DNA of 64,000 bases, taken from NCBI GenBank assembly GCA_026419785.1, contig JAODTK010004232.1:62001-126000 (forward strand), given 5' to 3'. This document shows, one piece after another, positions 28,101-37,560 of the stretch. A model generated the notes under the pieces. The model had not been told where the DNA came from and did no database searches. It worked only from the letters and a program-made list of their open reading frames with translations. Every line of letters starts with the position of its first letter. Within the stretch, counting starts at the first letter, position 1. Position numbers and translations under genes: made by a program. This stretch comes from Sclerodactyla briareus (lineage: Eukaryota; Echinodermata; Holothuroidea; Dendrochirotida; Sclerodactylidae).

Positions 28101-30984
28101 TCATACGTGGACAGAATACACTCATTCCATGTGAAGTATTTGCTAAACAGCCACAAAAGGAAGTATTTCAGTTTTTCGGGGAGGAGGGGGGGGGGGTAAT
28201 CCCGGTAAGATAAAGCGGAACCAATCGTTTAATTCATGTGAAAGTGTGGGTATAGCAATGGTTCATGTTTAATGTTTCACTGTCAGATAAGACGCACGCA
28301 CAACCTATCTAGGAACCCGAACACGTGACCTGAGTCTCGAAAATCGAGGTATTTTCTTTTGTTTGCATGGGGGAGGGGGGGGGGTCACTCCCTCTGATTG
28401 GAACTGATCCTTCCGATTCGTGCGTGGTAAAATTACAGAATAAAAAAAAAAAAACCAAGGCATTTTTGCCAATTGTTTTGCCAATAGTTTCTCTATACAG
28501 GATTTGGATGTTGGAATACATAACAGTACTTAGTGATGCGTGGTTCAACACGTGTGGTGTGTATGCGTATGCACAGTATTTATCAGTCGTTATTTGGTGG
28601 GTGTCGGGTGCGAGGACTGGGATTGGGGTCCGGCGTAATTGAGTCGATACGGGAGTCTTACTCTCATGTGAGAAGTTACGAGTAAGGGCTGTTACTGTGC
28701 ACCTTCCAGTTATTCTAGTGGGGTCAGATTCACCCTTCAGACTACCTCTTGCACGAAGTGTAGCGGGTCTGTTCCCGCCACAATGTCCACTCCGCGAACC
28801 TCTTTAGCTATCCGGAGCGACATGTATGTTCGTCAATTCGATAACAATGAATCTTGTTCACGCCGGTGCTGGTCAGGTCTGGAGACCTCACTGCGAATGG
28901 ATGAGACCTCGTCGTTAAACAAGACGTCACCTAAAAGTGAAAAGTTTGGAATTTTCATTTTCTCCAAAAAGTTAGGTACCATTCATTATTATGGTCATAT
29001 TAACGTTATAGTGAATCACACGCGAGCAGAAACGAGGTGTATTTGTAAATCTTCGTGTTCTGTTCTGAAATAATTTACCACTCGGACATGTCTTCGGACA
29101 TTTTTGGGGCAATGGGGGTTTACGTTTGTGATCCATTATTTAATAGTATCGCAATAATTTTATTTCATTCTCAAAGTCACTTATTGGTTCCGATAAGTTA
29201 CACTAGACATATCTCACGGAGGTCAATGCTGAACTCATTCCAAAACTTCGGCATATCAGCAACATTGCTCACCACACTTGAATAGTTCACAATATATACC
29301 GATAAGGTATAGAGAAAAAGAAAAACGAGACAAAACATAATCTGACGCCGCCAATGTAAGAAAACATGGCCATGTCGTCCCTTCGAAATAATAATTGGAG
29401 TCTTTATAGGGATTTTTAATGTTTTGGTCCGACATTTCCAACCCTCGAGATTTTATCGCTCCTGCATGTGCGATCATGGTAATGTTACCCCCAGGAACAC
29501 GAGTCGATTCGATTCCTTGAGGCTTGAACATTAAATAGAGAAATCCGAAGTATAATACATCTCCAATTCTTCAAATCCCCAACCGAAATCATTAACACGG
29601 GCCTGTCTATATTCTAGGTTGTGAAAGTATGGCGGATTTAACTACTAAGAGAACTGGAGAACTTCAACAACAACATTTACACTAATAAACTCAGCTGGTG
29701 GCTTTTACCCGGGTCTGAAATGATTGGTGTTCGCGTTGTAGTGAAGCCGACAATTCCGATTCGCTCTCCCGACACAGTCAACACTGTGCTCTTGACGAGT
29801 AGCTCCTGTAGGTCCGGCTCGCCACTAGCGTCGATGTTAGACGAAACGACTGGAATAGTGAGTCTATTCAAGTAGTCGACCAATGCTGTCACGCCACTGT
29901 CGAACTCGTGATTGCTCAGTGTCTATGTGGAAACAAAAAGAGCGAGAAACTTCAGGAGCAACGTGAGAATTGTTACAACATATGTAAATAATATAAACTG
30001 ATGTAATCATTTAAAATATGCCTTAGGCCGTCCAAACTTCTAGTATCATATTACAGATCACACTGGGCCCGTAGCCATTTTGAAAGTCAATTTCGATTTT
30101 GGAACACATCATTTTCAGGAAGGCACAACCTATGCCAAGCAATAAGGAAAACAATTGCGTACGGTAATTCTGAAGCTTTAGATCGTTGCATTTTGGTTTT
30201 CACAAATCCCTTGCATCGTTTAGTTCATGACGGCAGTTTATGAAATGACGAAGGGCAATATTGTAACGAAAATAAACCCTGTACGTACTGTTGGCCTAAC
30301 AAATAATTGGCGGGAAGCATATGCTGTTCAAGAATCCTTCGAGGTCCATGAAGGCCAACGTACTGTCACTGAGCATTGCTCTTAACGTTTTGTAATTCGA
30401 AGATTTCCCTTTTGAACATACCGTGTATCTGAGGAATCCACATTCGCGCTTGTAGCTGCATGAGTAACATTCATAAAGCGCGCTAATGAGTACTGTAGTG
30501 ATAAGATATTACGTACGTGTTATCACACTTGAGAAGTATATCTCAAAAGTAAGACGACCTCAGTCGGATTTGGGTGGGGTGTGATTGTTGACCGGCTCTC
30601 CAAGGGACCTACTCATAATATTATACCTACCATGGCATCGTAGCCGATCTTGTTGAAGAAGTACGCCGTGGCTCGTCCCTCGTAATGATAGTACCAATTA
30701 GAGCCCTGTAGCTGGTCTCCAGCGTCAAACTAGTATCGTATCGGGGTCCTGGGCCGAATCTCTTCAAACTTTGGTGACTAGTCTCGCTCGCCGACATTCC
30801 GCCGTAACAGGCCTCCTCCTTGATCTCCTCCTGGCTACACCGATCACCCTCTCTATTGAACTGCTCGAAGTGAGAGTGGAAGTCGTTCGTGGCAGCAGGG
30901 TGATCTCGATCGAGGCGACTACAGCGGAAAAACAGACCACGAGGGCGACGATATCAAGCCGGAAGACAGTACCATGGTATTCAT
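13069..30984 (-). CDS. NT5E-like: Ecto-5'-nucleotidase (NT5E/CD73)-like gene, nine exons
   Basis: The family hydrolyses extracellular nucleoside monophosphates such as AMP to the nucleoside and phosphate; members are secreted or GPI-anchored. Nine minus-strand segments match the family in order: signal peptide, metallophosphatase domain (motifs TNDFH, DAGDQ, SNHEFDSG, IGIVGFTT, RGVDIVAG, YLGYL.VTFDEE), then the C-terminal substrate domain (ECTSGNLVTDSM, HFEAVVELF, DMNKVYKVV, GDGYN, LEGRI). All internal junctions are GT/AG. Exon lengths add up to 1681 nt, about 560 codons; human CD73 has 574 residues and, as I recall, also nine exons. Frame is kept across several junctions (for example exon 2 into 3 forms Gly), but at least twelve single-base losses break it inside exons. 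Both later metal-ligand histidines are missing (see exon 3). Introns hold two LINE fragments and a tandem array. A recent pseudogene is the alternative; intact splice sites argue for assembly indels. Confidence 0.85.
14616..14809 (-). CDS. NT5E-like exon 8: nucleotide-binding loop
   Basis: Acceptor ccgtgaAG, donor GTAGGA. In order: IRETYDLDTRSPVPGY, YRVTSVQVKCTDCSVP, YEPLDMNKVYKVVIPESAG, GDGYN and RDNMENV, split by at least three single-base losses. CD73 reads IHVVYDL, KLDVLCTKCRVPSYDPL, MDEVYKV and GGDGF here. The cysteine pair is kept. The aromatic residue after GDG, which stacks on the base in CD73 (Phe), is Tyr here. Confidence 0.85.
14895..17050 (+). repeat. ~310-bp unit tandem array, copy A1 (intron 7)
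   Basis: Leader (AGGAAGCC...CCTGTCAACCCATAGCCAGA), about seven units, then a (CA)n tract and a terminal hairpin module. The unit landmark 'TTTGACCTCTGGTGACCTCA' recurs near 15104, 15325, 15640, 15868, 16180, 16510 and 16826. Other landmarks are GGGTTCATGTACT, ACCAAGTATGAGC and GAGTTATCGTGTTTACAAGC. Spacing alternates between ~225 and ~315, so a two-unit block of ~540 bp seems duplicated (15150-15690 and 15690-16230). Single-base differences between units are very frequent. Confidence 0.8.
19430..21054 (+). mobile_element. CR1/Rex1-like LINE reverse transcriptase, broken
   Basis: Plus-strand pieces in three frames give PTLWKESRIYPLPKKN, NDLRPV.LTSVAMKT, FLNPMQFAYKPNRSTEDAIL, FDFSSAFNT-like residues, a PQGTVLAP.LFTLY motif, FADDAALIGL at 20165 (catalytic Asp pair), then the thumb and a 3' end with AATAAAGGTTGAATTTTGAT. 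The order is RT motifs 0 to 7; the endonuclease is absent. It lies in intron 7 of the nucleotidase gene, antisense to it. A 19-base near-identical direct repeat (19206-19224 and 21055-21073) may be the target duplication, in which case the element runs from 19225. Confidence 0.75.
21102..21194 (-). CDS. NT5E-like exon 7
   Basis: Acceptor atatggtAG, donor GTGAGT. The exon reads SLIEGPLHMDALRDS, then VEEFDIK, then TTGFFYRV, with one or two frame changes. CD73 has L-K-G-S-T-L-K-K-A-F-E-H-S-V, then Y-G-Q-S-T-G, then F-L-Q-V at this place. The last two bases (ag) join the first base of exon 8 and continue in frame as IRETYDL, which is strong support. Only 47 bases further down its intron lies the 3' end of the CR1/Rex1-like LINE. 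Confidence 0.65.
21655..21913 (-). CDS. Hypothetical single-pass membrane segment inside intron 6
   Basis: I do not recognise this sequence. The minus-strand ORF starts at the ATG at 21911-21913 and gives a polar ~65-residue N-terminus (MNLKQISLSELDTDDG...), then QVRR and a hydrophobic run AVITVLVLVLLLAVGLG typical of a transmembrane helix with positive residues on its cytoplasmic side. A donor-like gacttG|GTAATT at 21655 follows the helix at once, so this could be the first exon of a type II membrane protein nested in the nucleotidase intron. No continuing exon was identified. A second 'AVPGA'-containing pair of minus-strand segments nearby (about 21430-21560 and 22960-23070) resemble each other and may belong to the same unknown unit. 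Confidence 0.3.
22560..22985 (+). repeat. Dispersed repeat H, copy in intron 6
   Basis: Shares ATCGCCAATTTACGTGAACT, a GATTGGGTCCCATAGA block, GAATTCTATGGAATATATTC, GGGCTGCTGG, TTTTCACATCCAGCC and GGAATCCCCAGCC with the 39.4-41.1 kb copy, in the same order. Confidence 0.6.
23328..23418 (-). CDS. NT5E-like exon 6
   Basis: A short exon after acceptor ccgattAG (or three bases later) and before a textbook donor GTGAGT. It reads GNRAP, then one frame on PTEGSPYHFEAVVELF, then RNNV. The family has N-G-G-x-R-x-P-I followed by T-W/F-E-x-L/V and a PFG/PFR turn here; the Arg of the first motif binds substrate phosphate in CD73 and is kept. The identification rests on a short match, but order, orientation and splice sites all agree. 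Confidence 0.65.
23812..24031 (-). CDS. NT5E-like exon 5: linker helix and start of substrate domain
   Basis: Acceptor ttcatcctccAG, donor GTTTCC. Pieces in order: KMGETVTIDGGERCWAHT, then one frame on VLLEGEAAICRVSECTSGNL, VTDSMVV, then TNQGEDGW and SDVSIALM. The C-R-x-x-E-C-x-x-G-N-L block with its two cysteines is a hallmark of the animal 5'-nucleotidase C-terminal domain (CRFRECNMGNL in human). The first dozen codons after the acceptor are unclear because of frameshifts, so the exact start could be off. Confidence 0.78.
25241..25445 (-). CDS. NT5E-like exon 4: end of phosphatase domain
   Basis: Acceptor aaaattccAG at 25446-25447, donor GTTGGT at 25239-25240. It encodes GKPYPTDEEVHGEYPFVI, PVLVVQV, ARYLGYLRVTFDEE and, after a one-base frame change, AKIIQHRGKPILLDNEVLQ. 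CD73 has the same order: a K/E-V-P-A-G-K-Y-P-F segment, VVQAY, KYLG, a FDE turn and NPILL. This is the bridge from the phosphatase domain towards the helix that connects to the substrate domain. Confidence 0.85.
26806..26865. repeat. Poly-G/GGGGAAGGGG tract in intron 3
   Basis: About 60 bp almost entirely G on the plus strand (C on the gene's sense strand), with two GGAAGGGGGGAGG blocks. Long enough for several G-quadruplexes. Shorter G or C runs lie at 6584-6596, 7952-7971, 24170-24200, 28184-28197, 33759-33770 and 36949-36965. Confidence 0.85.
27620..28130 (-). mobile_element. LINE RT C-terminal fragment
   Basis: Minus-strand pieces FKNVQRKATRIIH, MKLRRVRGYLIQVFKFVNGL, LSLHYYFEFSNITI, VDWTFVNVSSH and a SLDLFFKNRG end match the thumb and tail of jockey/CR1-group reverse transcriptases (the L-x-x-R-R-x-R-G-D-L-I-x-V-F-K block is typical). 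It lies in intron 3 of the nucleotidase gene, in the same orientation. Several frame breaks; inactive. Confidence 0.65.
28746..28930 (-). CDS. NT5E-like exon 3: region of the two C-terminal metal ligands, altered
   Basis: Acceptor cacttttAG, donor GTAGTC. Readable pieces in order are DVLFNDEVSSIRSEV, GVNKI, IVIELTNIHVAPD and IAKEVRGVDIVAGTDPLHFVQE, spread over three frames by small indels. They align with the CD73 stretch that holds the GHSG and GGHSNTF motifs, whose two histidines bind metal. Here the first position reads ELTN and the second AGTDP, so neither histidine is present. These are substitutions in otherwise well-matching sequence, not gaps made by the indels. If correct, the protein keeps four of six metal ligands and may lack hydrolase activity. 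Confidence 0.75.
29709..29922 (-). CDS. NT5E-like exon 2: SNHE motif
   Basis: This exon is open along its whole length. It starts after a tttccacatAG acceptor with TLSNHEFDSGVTALVDYL and ends at ISDPG before donor GTAAAA. The Asn-His pair and the following Asp match the Asn metal ligand and the His/Asp catalytic pair of the calcineurin-like phosphatase fold of 5'-nucleotidases. VVSSNIDASG and GERIGIVGFTT match the next conserved strands. Junction phases fit: exon 1 ends on a full ATG codon, and this exon leaves one base (g) that joins gt of exon 3 to make Gly. Confidence 0.9.
30631..30984 (-). CDS. NT5E-like exon 1: signal peptide and first metal-binding motifs
   Basis: I chose the ATG at 30984 as start because a hydrophobic signal-like stretch (IVALVVCFSAVVAS) follows within about 25 codons; an alternative ATG lies at 30975. 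After it come TNDFHSHFEQF (the Asp and His that bind the first metal in this family), two cysteines (DRC...EEACYGGM) placed like the first disulfide of CD73, LVTKV, DTILV, FDAGDQLQGSNW (the bridging Asp) and NKIGYDAM. The donor GTAGGT follows directly at 30630. At least four single-base losses interrupt the frame: near the signal peptide, at the His before TND, after GGM, and just before FDAGD. The first exon of human NT5E covers the same part of the protein. Confidence 0.8.
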
Positions 30985-30999
30985 GATGGTGACAGCTAT

Positions 31000-33900
31000 A
31001 ACTGAAAGGTTAAGAAGAATAGAAGTCCAACACATGAAAAAAAAAAGCTCACATCATTGACTACAACCTGTTTCCGATGAACAGGTGCATCAACTGAGTA
31101 TTGAGGTAACGTACGTATATGAGTCCTCGGAAACCAAATAAGGATATCAAAAAAGAAGGGTATACCCCTTAGTGTTCATGACGCTCGAACTAATTTTATT
31201 TTGGTAAGCATATTTTCGTTTGTTGTTAGACCGGATGACAGCATCATCACGGCCGAATGGTAAGAAATTATTTCTTGAAATGCTAACAAATCGCATTGAA
31301 TTCCACGCTAAATCAAATACAATGGACAGGACAGAAACATGATAGAAGCCAATTGACTCACTCTGGTAAATAAAGACACGGCTTTTAGCTGATTCATAGC
31401 ACCCCTCCCAATCCATTGATATTCCCTTAAATAATTATACAATATCAACCCTGTATCGATGACCTTTGGCCTTAAGTTCCGGAAAATCCAAATGTGCCAT
31501 CCGGCAATAAGTAATATTGACCAACTCTCTTGACCATGTTATCTGTTCGGTATGAGAAGCCGCTCGTCCAATACGGAAAAAGTCGAGTACGAAAAAAACC
31601 CATGCAGACTGACCCCAAATTCCAGACCACCCTATACATGCCAATGGTCAGTGCCAATACTAATACATGTCATGAAAATTTAACTTCAACTTCAGAAACT
31701 AGAAAAAGGTGCTATAGCTCAAGCCGAAAATGCAATTATTATATTACAGAAAGATTGCATGGGATAATGCCAATTGACGAGTTCATCCCCATAAGTGACC
31801 CTCTAGCTTGAGATGTCACCTACCTGACCATTGACATAAGTTCTCGAGCCCTGCATTCACTATTGAACATAACTGATGACAATGATGACTGAGGCAATCA
31901 CGTTTTTGGTTCATATGGACTTCAAATTCTAGAACACGTACTGCTAGTGGTAGCAACACCAACACTCTCTCTCGCATGCAGTCATGGGTTCGACTTACAA
32001 AAACCTTCCCTAGTCATTGCTGATCGTGGCGTTGGCGCTAACACTTTGGGATTCCAAGCGTGGTCTCTATATCCTACCTATTCAATCAATACTATCTACC
32101 ACTGAAGAATTGGAAGAGCGTGATCTAAACCCAACAAAAACGCTCAAAAAGACATAACCTTCTCACTCCAAAATTCGGGCTTTATCGAAATCCCAATAAT
32201 GCACTGAAAAAAACTAGCCAATTTGAGAGCATAGACTACCCACCCCAGTAATTTTCCATTCAAATATAATCCTTTATCCATCATATTTGTTGTCTCGGGA
32301 GGTTTAGCACGTTTAGGAATGTTCGGAGGAAGGTGTAGGTCTATATATCCTAACCATCAGGTGCATTTGTTTAAAAGAAATAGGCATACTCGTTACTTGA
32401 TACTGGTTTACTACCCCGCACAAACGGCGGACGCTTCGTATCTGCATCAAGCGAATAGTCACGTTTCGCAAGACTGTTGAAGTCACACACTGCTACAACA
32501 AAACTTCCTTGCACCCTCCGTTTCACTGTGGACTACCGATGGGTGCCTTCATTCCGTCGCTTCTTCAACAACTTATCGCCTCCGTGAACCTGTTAATCCT
32601 ATTTTGTCACTAGATTCTCCCGCCTGTCGTAAGAGGTGACTAAGGCTGGGAATTCATTAGAAGCGTATGCGGGTCCGGGTGCTCAACGTGAAAAATCGCC
32701 AATTTACGTAAACTGAGCCGCTGTCAGTAACTGATATGCCATATTGTTTTGCAAAGTTAAATATTTGGTTGCAACAGAGGTAAAACCCAATGATACAAAA
32801 ATGAAAGCAAACCAACACTGAAACGGCAAGTCTATAGAATATCCTTCCTTACAGAAAATCCAAAGGCTTCGTGATTCCTTCACTCGTTCTGACAACACTA
32901 TAGCAACTCAATGAACAAATATGAGACTGTACCCAGCTCATGTGGGCAACATAAGCGCAGACAAAGTTCTCTAATTTTCCCAAGTAACCATAGGTTTTCT
33001 TACTTTTGATAAGAAAGCATAACGGAACTATGTCAATGGCCAACATACTTTGAAGTTCAATGGGGCTCCTACAGTTACACGAATTGCGCTAACAGTAAAC
33101 AAATATTCCGAATTTACACCTTCTCGGTTTATATGCTGAAAAATCCCGTCCGGGGTACAGGCCCGCGGGAACACTTTTTTTCCACGGGGGTGCTGAGAAT
33201 TTCCGACGGGCGTGTACCCACCCTACCCCCATATCAACACCTACTTTTTGACGTTTAATTTTTTTTGTTTTTTCACGCCCGTATTTTTCAAACTTTTCCC
33301 CTTTTTTTTCTTCTTATTTCTTGGTCACAATGTCATTGACGCAGACTTTGTCCCTTTTAAATCCGCAATTTTAGGAACAAACCGAGGATGAGTGAATGCC
33401 CGATCTTGATGATATCAGAACCCCGGGAAATCGCTCAGGCCTGGTTCATTGATTTATCAGTCTGGGCAAACTTACAAGGCAAGGCCGTAGTATAGCTCCT
33501 GTAAGTTTACGACTTACGAGCATGAAACGGGTTTGCTGTGATATCACCGGTACTAATCGTGAAGTCCCGACCTTTGCGCAATCCCGAACTGATGAAAGGT
33601 TGTACTCAGGGACGTAGCAATGGTCATATGATTGGGGGGGGTGGGTGAAGAAGTGAGAGATTCCAACTGGCCAGATTCATTTTGTCCAACTCACCCTACC
33701 CCCTATACTGAAGGGTGCATTTTTGACAGTCCAATTTTTGCCATTTTTTTTTTTGGGGGGGGGGGGGGTTAGAAGTTTGGTAAACTTTGTAAAAAATGGA
33801 TCATCCGAGAACCGAGAGTTCACATATGAGAAGTTCAGTGAGTCAATTGAGACCTCTCATCGAAGAACTGTTTTCGTGGATGGTCTGTGGAGACCTCAAT

Positions 33901-35264
33901 CCACCTAATGCACGGAAGGTTGCGACTTGGCCATCAAAGCTAGAGTGCGATACACAAGTAACACAACCATAATTATAACTGCTAATCTCGATACCAAGTG
34001 CTTCAGACTGGCTTAGTGGTAATCTCGGTATTTGGGTCAGGTTGGAGGGTAGTGACCACCAGCTGGTCGCCACAAGCTCAGGAATGACACACAGTTTACT
34101 GGCAGCGTGCCAAATATTTAAAGTAAACAATCAGTGGGGTGGGAACATATTTTTGAGTGGGGTACCGAAGTTTGCTAATGGATCCGGGGGAGGGGTCAAA
34201 GGTGTGGGGGCGTCCCCCTCCCCTTTGCAAAATGTTTGCATTTTCCGGTAACAGTAAATGCAATTTGGTGCAACATAGCACTCCAAAACACTCACTTCAT
34301 TCCATAAATAATTTTCGCATTTTCACATGTCCTAGATACGATTTGCTGCTCAGGATTTTGACTCGAGGGCAGCAAGATTCAGTGAATTTATAGATCTCAC
34401 TTTTCAGAGGACCGCCGAATCCATCGCCTCCCACTTAGAGAGTTTGCAGTTCAAGTGGCCTTAGTGCAATATGATGCATTATGACACTCCTAAACCAGAG
34501 ATAATTTTGCATTTTCAAGCCTTAGCTTGGATGTGCTACTCAGGATTTTGTGATTTCTTTTTGGTTGGCGTGGAGCGTCCAAAAAATTTTTTAGTTGCGC
34601 AAGCCCCCCAGATGACCGAAAATGACCCCTCCCAGGCGTTTTCGGCTGCATGTACCAAGCTTCACACCTGGGCATTTGTGATTAAAAATTCTGTAATCAG
34701 TGCGAAATTTGAACATTTTGTCTTAAGACCTCGGTCTCTCGCTGCCCGACTTTTTGGCCAGAATGTTCAAGAGTGTGCTGCACACTACTGATCACAGTGC
34801 GCGCAAAGCGCGCAAGTTTTTCGGGTTTCCAGGCACATCTGGAAAAAACAGAATTGCGGATTATACGCCTTCAGCTGACTATCCGGGACGCTATTTGTAT
34901 AATTTAATCGCATGCGGAATTACTAAATTACACTAGCCTAATGTAAAATAACGCTTGTGGGTCAATTCGCACATTACTAGCTTGTTTCCGTTATTGGTCG
35001 TACGCCGAATCTAATCTCTACCCTAATCTCTAATCATAAACAATAGAGACAATGATTGTATGCAATAGGACAGACAATCACGTTGTGTAAAATGCTTGTT
35101 AATGAAGGGGAGAGTAGTTTTCGCACATATCGGATAGTGATAAAAAATAATTACAACCTTTAGTTGTGATTGTAAAAAACCGTTTTTAAATGAATAAAGA
35201 ATATCTGTTGGTTGAGTTTGAAAAATTTACATAGTTTGAGGCAGGCCGAGGACATCACATTCGT
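31000..35264. other. No gene found upstream of the NT5E-like gene
   Basis: The promoter of the nucleotidase gene should lie in the first part, but I see no clear TATA box or CpG island. About 33110-34920 looks like old repeat sequence: 'TAAATGCAATTTGG...GCTGCTCAGGATTTTG' is echoed at 34500-34550 as 'ATTTTGCATTTTCAAG...GCTACTCAGGATTTTG'. Confidence 0.45.
32650..32870 (+). repeat. Dispersed repeat H, partial copy
   Basis: Contains AAAATCGCCAATTTACGTAA, then a TTTTGCAAAG...GGTTGCAACAGAGG block, AAGCAAACCAACACTGAAAC and AGAATATCCTTCCTT, in the family order. It ends without the terminal half. Confidence 0.55.
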
Positions 35265-36895
35265 AAAATACATATGACGATCCGTCAGAAATCCAACTGG
35301 ATTTTAGAACCGGAAAGCCGAAAGGCAAGTTATCCGTGACTCTTTCTGACAAACCTATGGCCAGACACAAGGCAAATGGGAGATTGCACAGCTTCATTAT
35401 GGGGAACCATAACGTCTGACAAATTTCCCATTTTCCAACCAAACCACTTAAGGGCTCCTATACTCTTGCAAGAAGCTAAACATAAATTTAGTTTTACAGG
35501 ACTCGGACATTAGGGCGATTCAGATTTTGTTGGAGCTCTGAATTACCCAAACAATTAGGGTTATGTACTTCATCGTGGGGAACAAACATACCAAAGTATG
35601 AGCTTCATCATAAAATAATAATGGACTACAGATTATAACATGCGCAAATCTATCTACGAAATAATCCCGAGGCCGCAGAGCAAACCACCGATACCAGAGA
35701 AGAAAGACCTTAGCTTCATATGGAAACATCCCCAAAACAAAACGGTTTTCAATGTGAGACTTAAAAGTGATTTAAGATGTGGCCAGTCCTCAAACGACCT
35801 GGCTTTTTGTAGGGCCCAGATCATTCCACCCCCCACACCTCCTAGGTAGGCGTGCATGTTGGCAGTGGCAACAAAACGCAACGAGTTTGTCCAAAGAGGA
35901 TGAGGACCATAGGGACAAACCAGAAGAGATTTATCACAAGACCTAAGGGCGTCGGGCAGGGACATATGGCGTAATCAGAGTAGTGATGTATTCAGGGGCG
36001 AGGTGCATTCAGAGCCTTCCAGGTGCGTAGAGCGATTTGTATTGAAGCCAGTGTCGATGCTTGAAGGATTGGCGTTAGTGCTCAGAGTTTTCTTGGTAGA
36101 TGTCAACCCTAGCAGCAGTGTCCTGAACAAGTCGGAGCTTATTAAGATGTTTATCAGGATATCAAAAAGAAGGGAATGCTGTTATCGAGGCGTGAGAGAC
36201 CCAAAGCATGCATAGACAGAATGCGGCCTGATCTGAAAGCGATGTTTTTCGGATTGAATGAATATGTGGTTATAGAAAATAAGAAAGTCTGACATTAATT
36301 TCCAATCTGAGGTTCCATCGTATAGCCGCAATCAAACAAAACCCCAAGGTCCCGAGCAGGTGGGACAGACTGAACCTGGCCGTCGCCAAATTTTGTAATA
36401 CAGTTTGCTGAGTTGTGCTGGTTTTTCATCCGTCAAGGCGGTGGGTCGAGTTATCGTGGTTTACAAGCCAAAATTGGCCCGAAATATTGAACTTTTCACA
36501 ATTTTTCTATTTTTGACCAAAATTCACCCCGACCTATACCAAAAACAAACAGGGTTCCTGTGCTCCCCATAAGGACGCTTTACACACTAAATTTCAAACC
36601 TGATCAGCACCAACCATTGATTATCGTGTTTACAAGGTTTTCCAGACGTTCGTCCCTCTGGTGACCTCAGGTGACCTTATGACTTGACCCCAAAAACGAT
36701 AGGGTCATGTACTTATCAGGAAAACACATTACCCCCCAAGTATGAGCTAATCCATTCGGTGGGCGTCGAGTTTGTGTTTTTAAGCAGGCGACACATAATA
36801 CACACACCAACACAACACACATACCCACACACACACCGGTCAGGACTGCACGATTCTCTGACTTCGTCGAGGAATAAAAAATTGAAAAAAAAAAA
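35265..36895 (+). repeat. ~310-bp unit array, copy A2, split by an ~805-bp insertion
   Basis: The leader (AAACCGGAAAGCC-like, CAAACCTATGGCCAGACAC) and half a unit run to about 35620, stopping after TATGAGCTTCATC. The same unit resumes at about 36426 with CATCCGTCAAGG and GTCGAGTTATCGTG, and ends with (CA)n and the terminal hairpin followed by AATAAAAAATTG. The 35621-36425 block is foreign to the family; I do not recognise it, though its style (an antisense, gene-like conserved block) suggests another dispersed repeat. Confidence 0.65.
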
Positions 36896-37059
36896 ACCTG
36901 CGAGGTAGCTATGACGATTTTTTGGGGGGGGGTGAGACCCGGCCCCCACACCCCCCCCCCCCCCCGCTCGGGACGTCCCTGTGTGTACGTCCGAGAACGG
37001 GTATAATTATATCATCGTGACACTGGAGTGTCCGGGGGTATTATGGTTTTGGGTTGTAG

Positions 37060-37560
37060 CCGCCGCCGTCCCCCGGCTCCCGCCTTTAGGCGTTAGCGCA
37101 ATAACTCTTTCACGGCGTTATCCGATTGATCTGAACCTTGGTACACAAGTCCGCCCTAGTGAAACCTCAAATGAGTTTGAAAGTGGATATCGCTGCAATG
37201 CTGGGGGCCGCTTAATTTGCATAATTTACGCGAAATTTTCAATTTAGTCGGATTGGAATGAAACTGGTTGGTAGGGACTATGTTATCCCCAAAAATGCTG
37301 AGGTCTTTCATGGTCACCGGAGTTCAACTTTGGGAATTTTTTTGGCGATTTTCCAAACTTTTGTCGATTTGAACTAAAATTGGGTGGATGGGGCTCATTT
37401 TGTTTAACGTATTTTCAAAGCCATCGAGGTTCAAATTTGCATAAATCATGGGCCTATTACCCTCCATGGATTATAACAAAACTTGGTGTATAAAGTTTAT
37501 CTTGGGTTTCTGACCAAAACTTGGGGACTTTATGGGGGTGTTAGATACGTCTTCCCTATG
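37060..37560 (+). repeat. Diverged tandem-like repeat block
   Basis: Repeating phrases such as TTTGCATAA(A)T, 'GAACTAAAATTGGGTGGATG' against 'GAATGAAACTGGTTGGTAGG', and 'AACAAAACTTGGTGTATAAA' suggest old units of about 110-130 bp. No coding signal. Confidence 0.35.
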
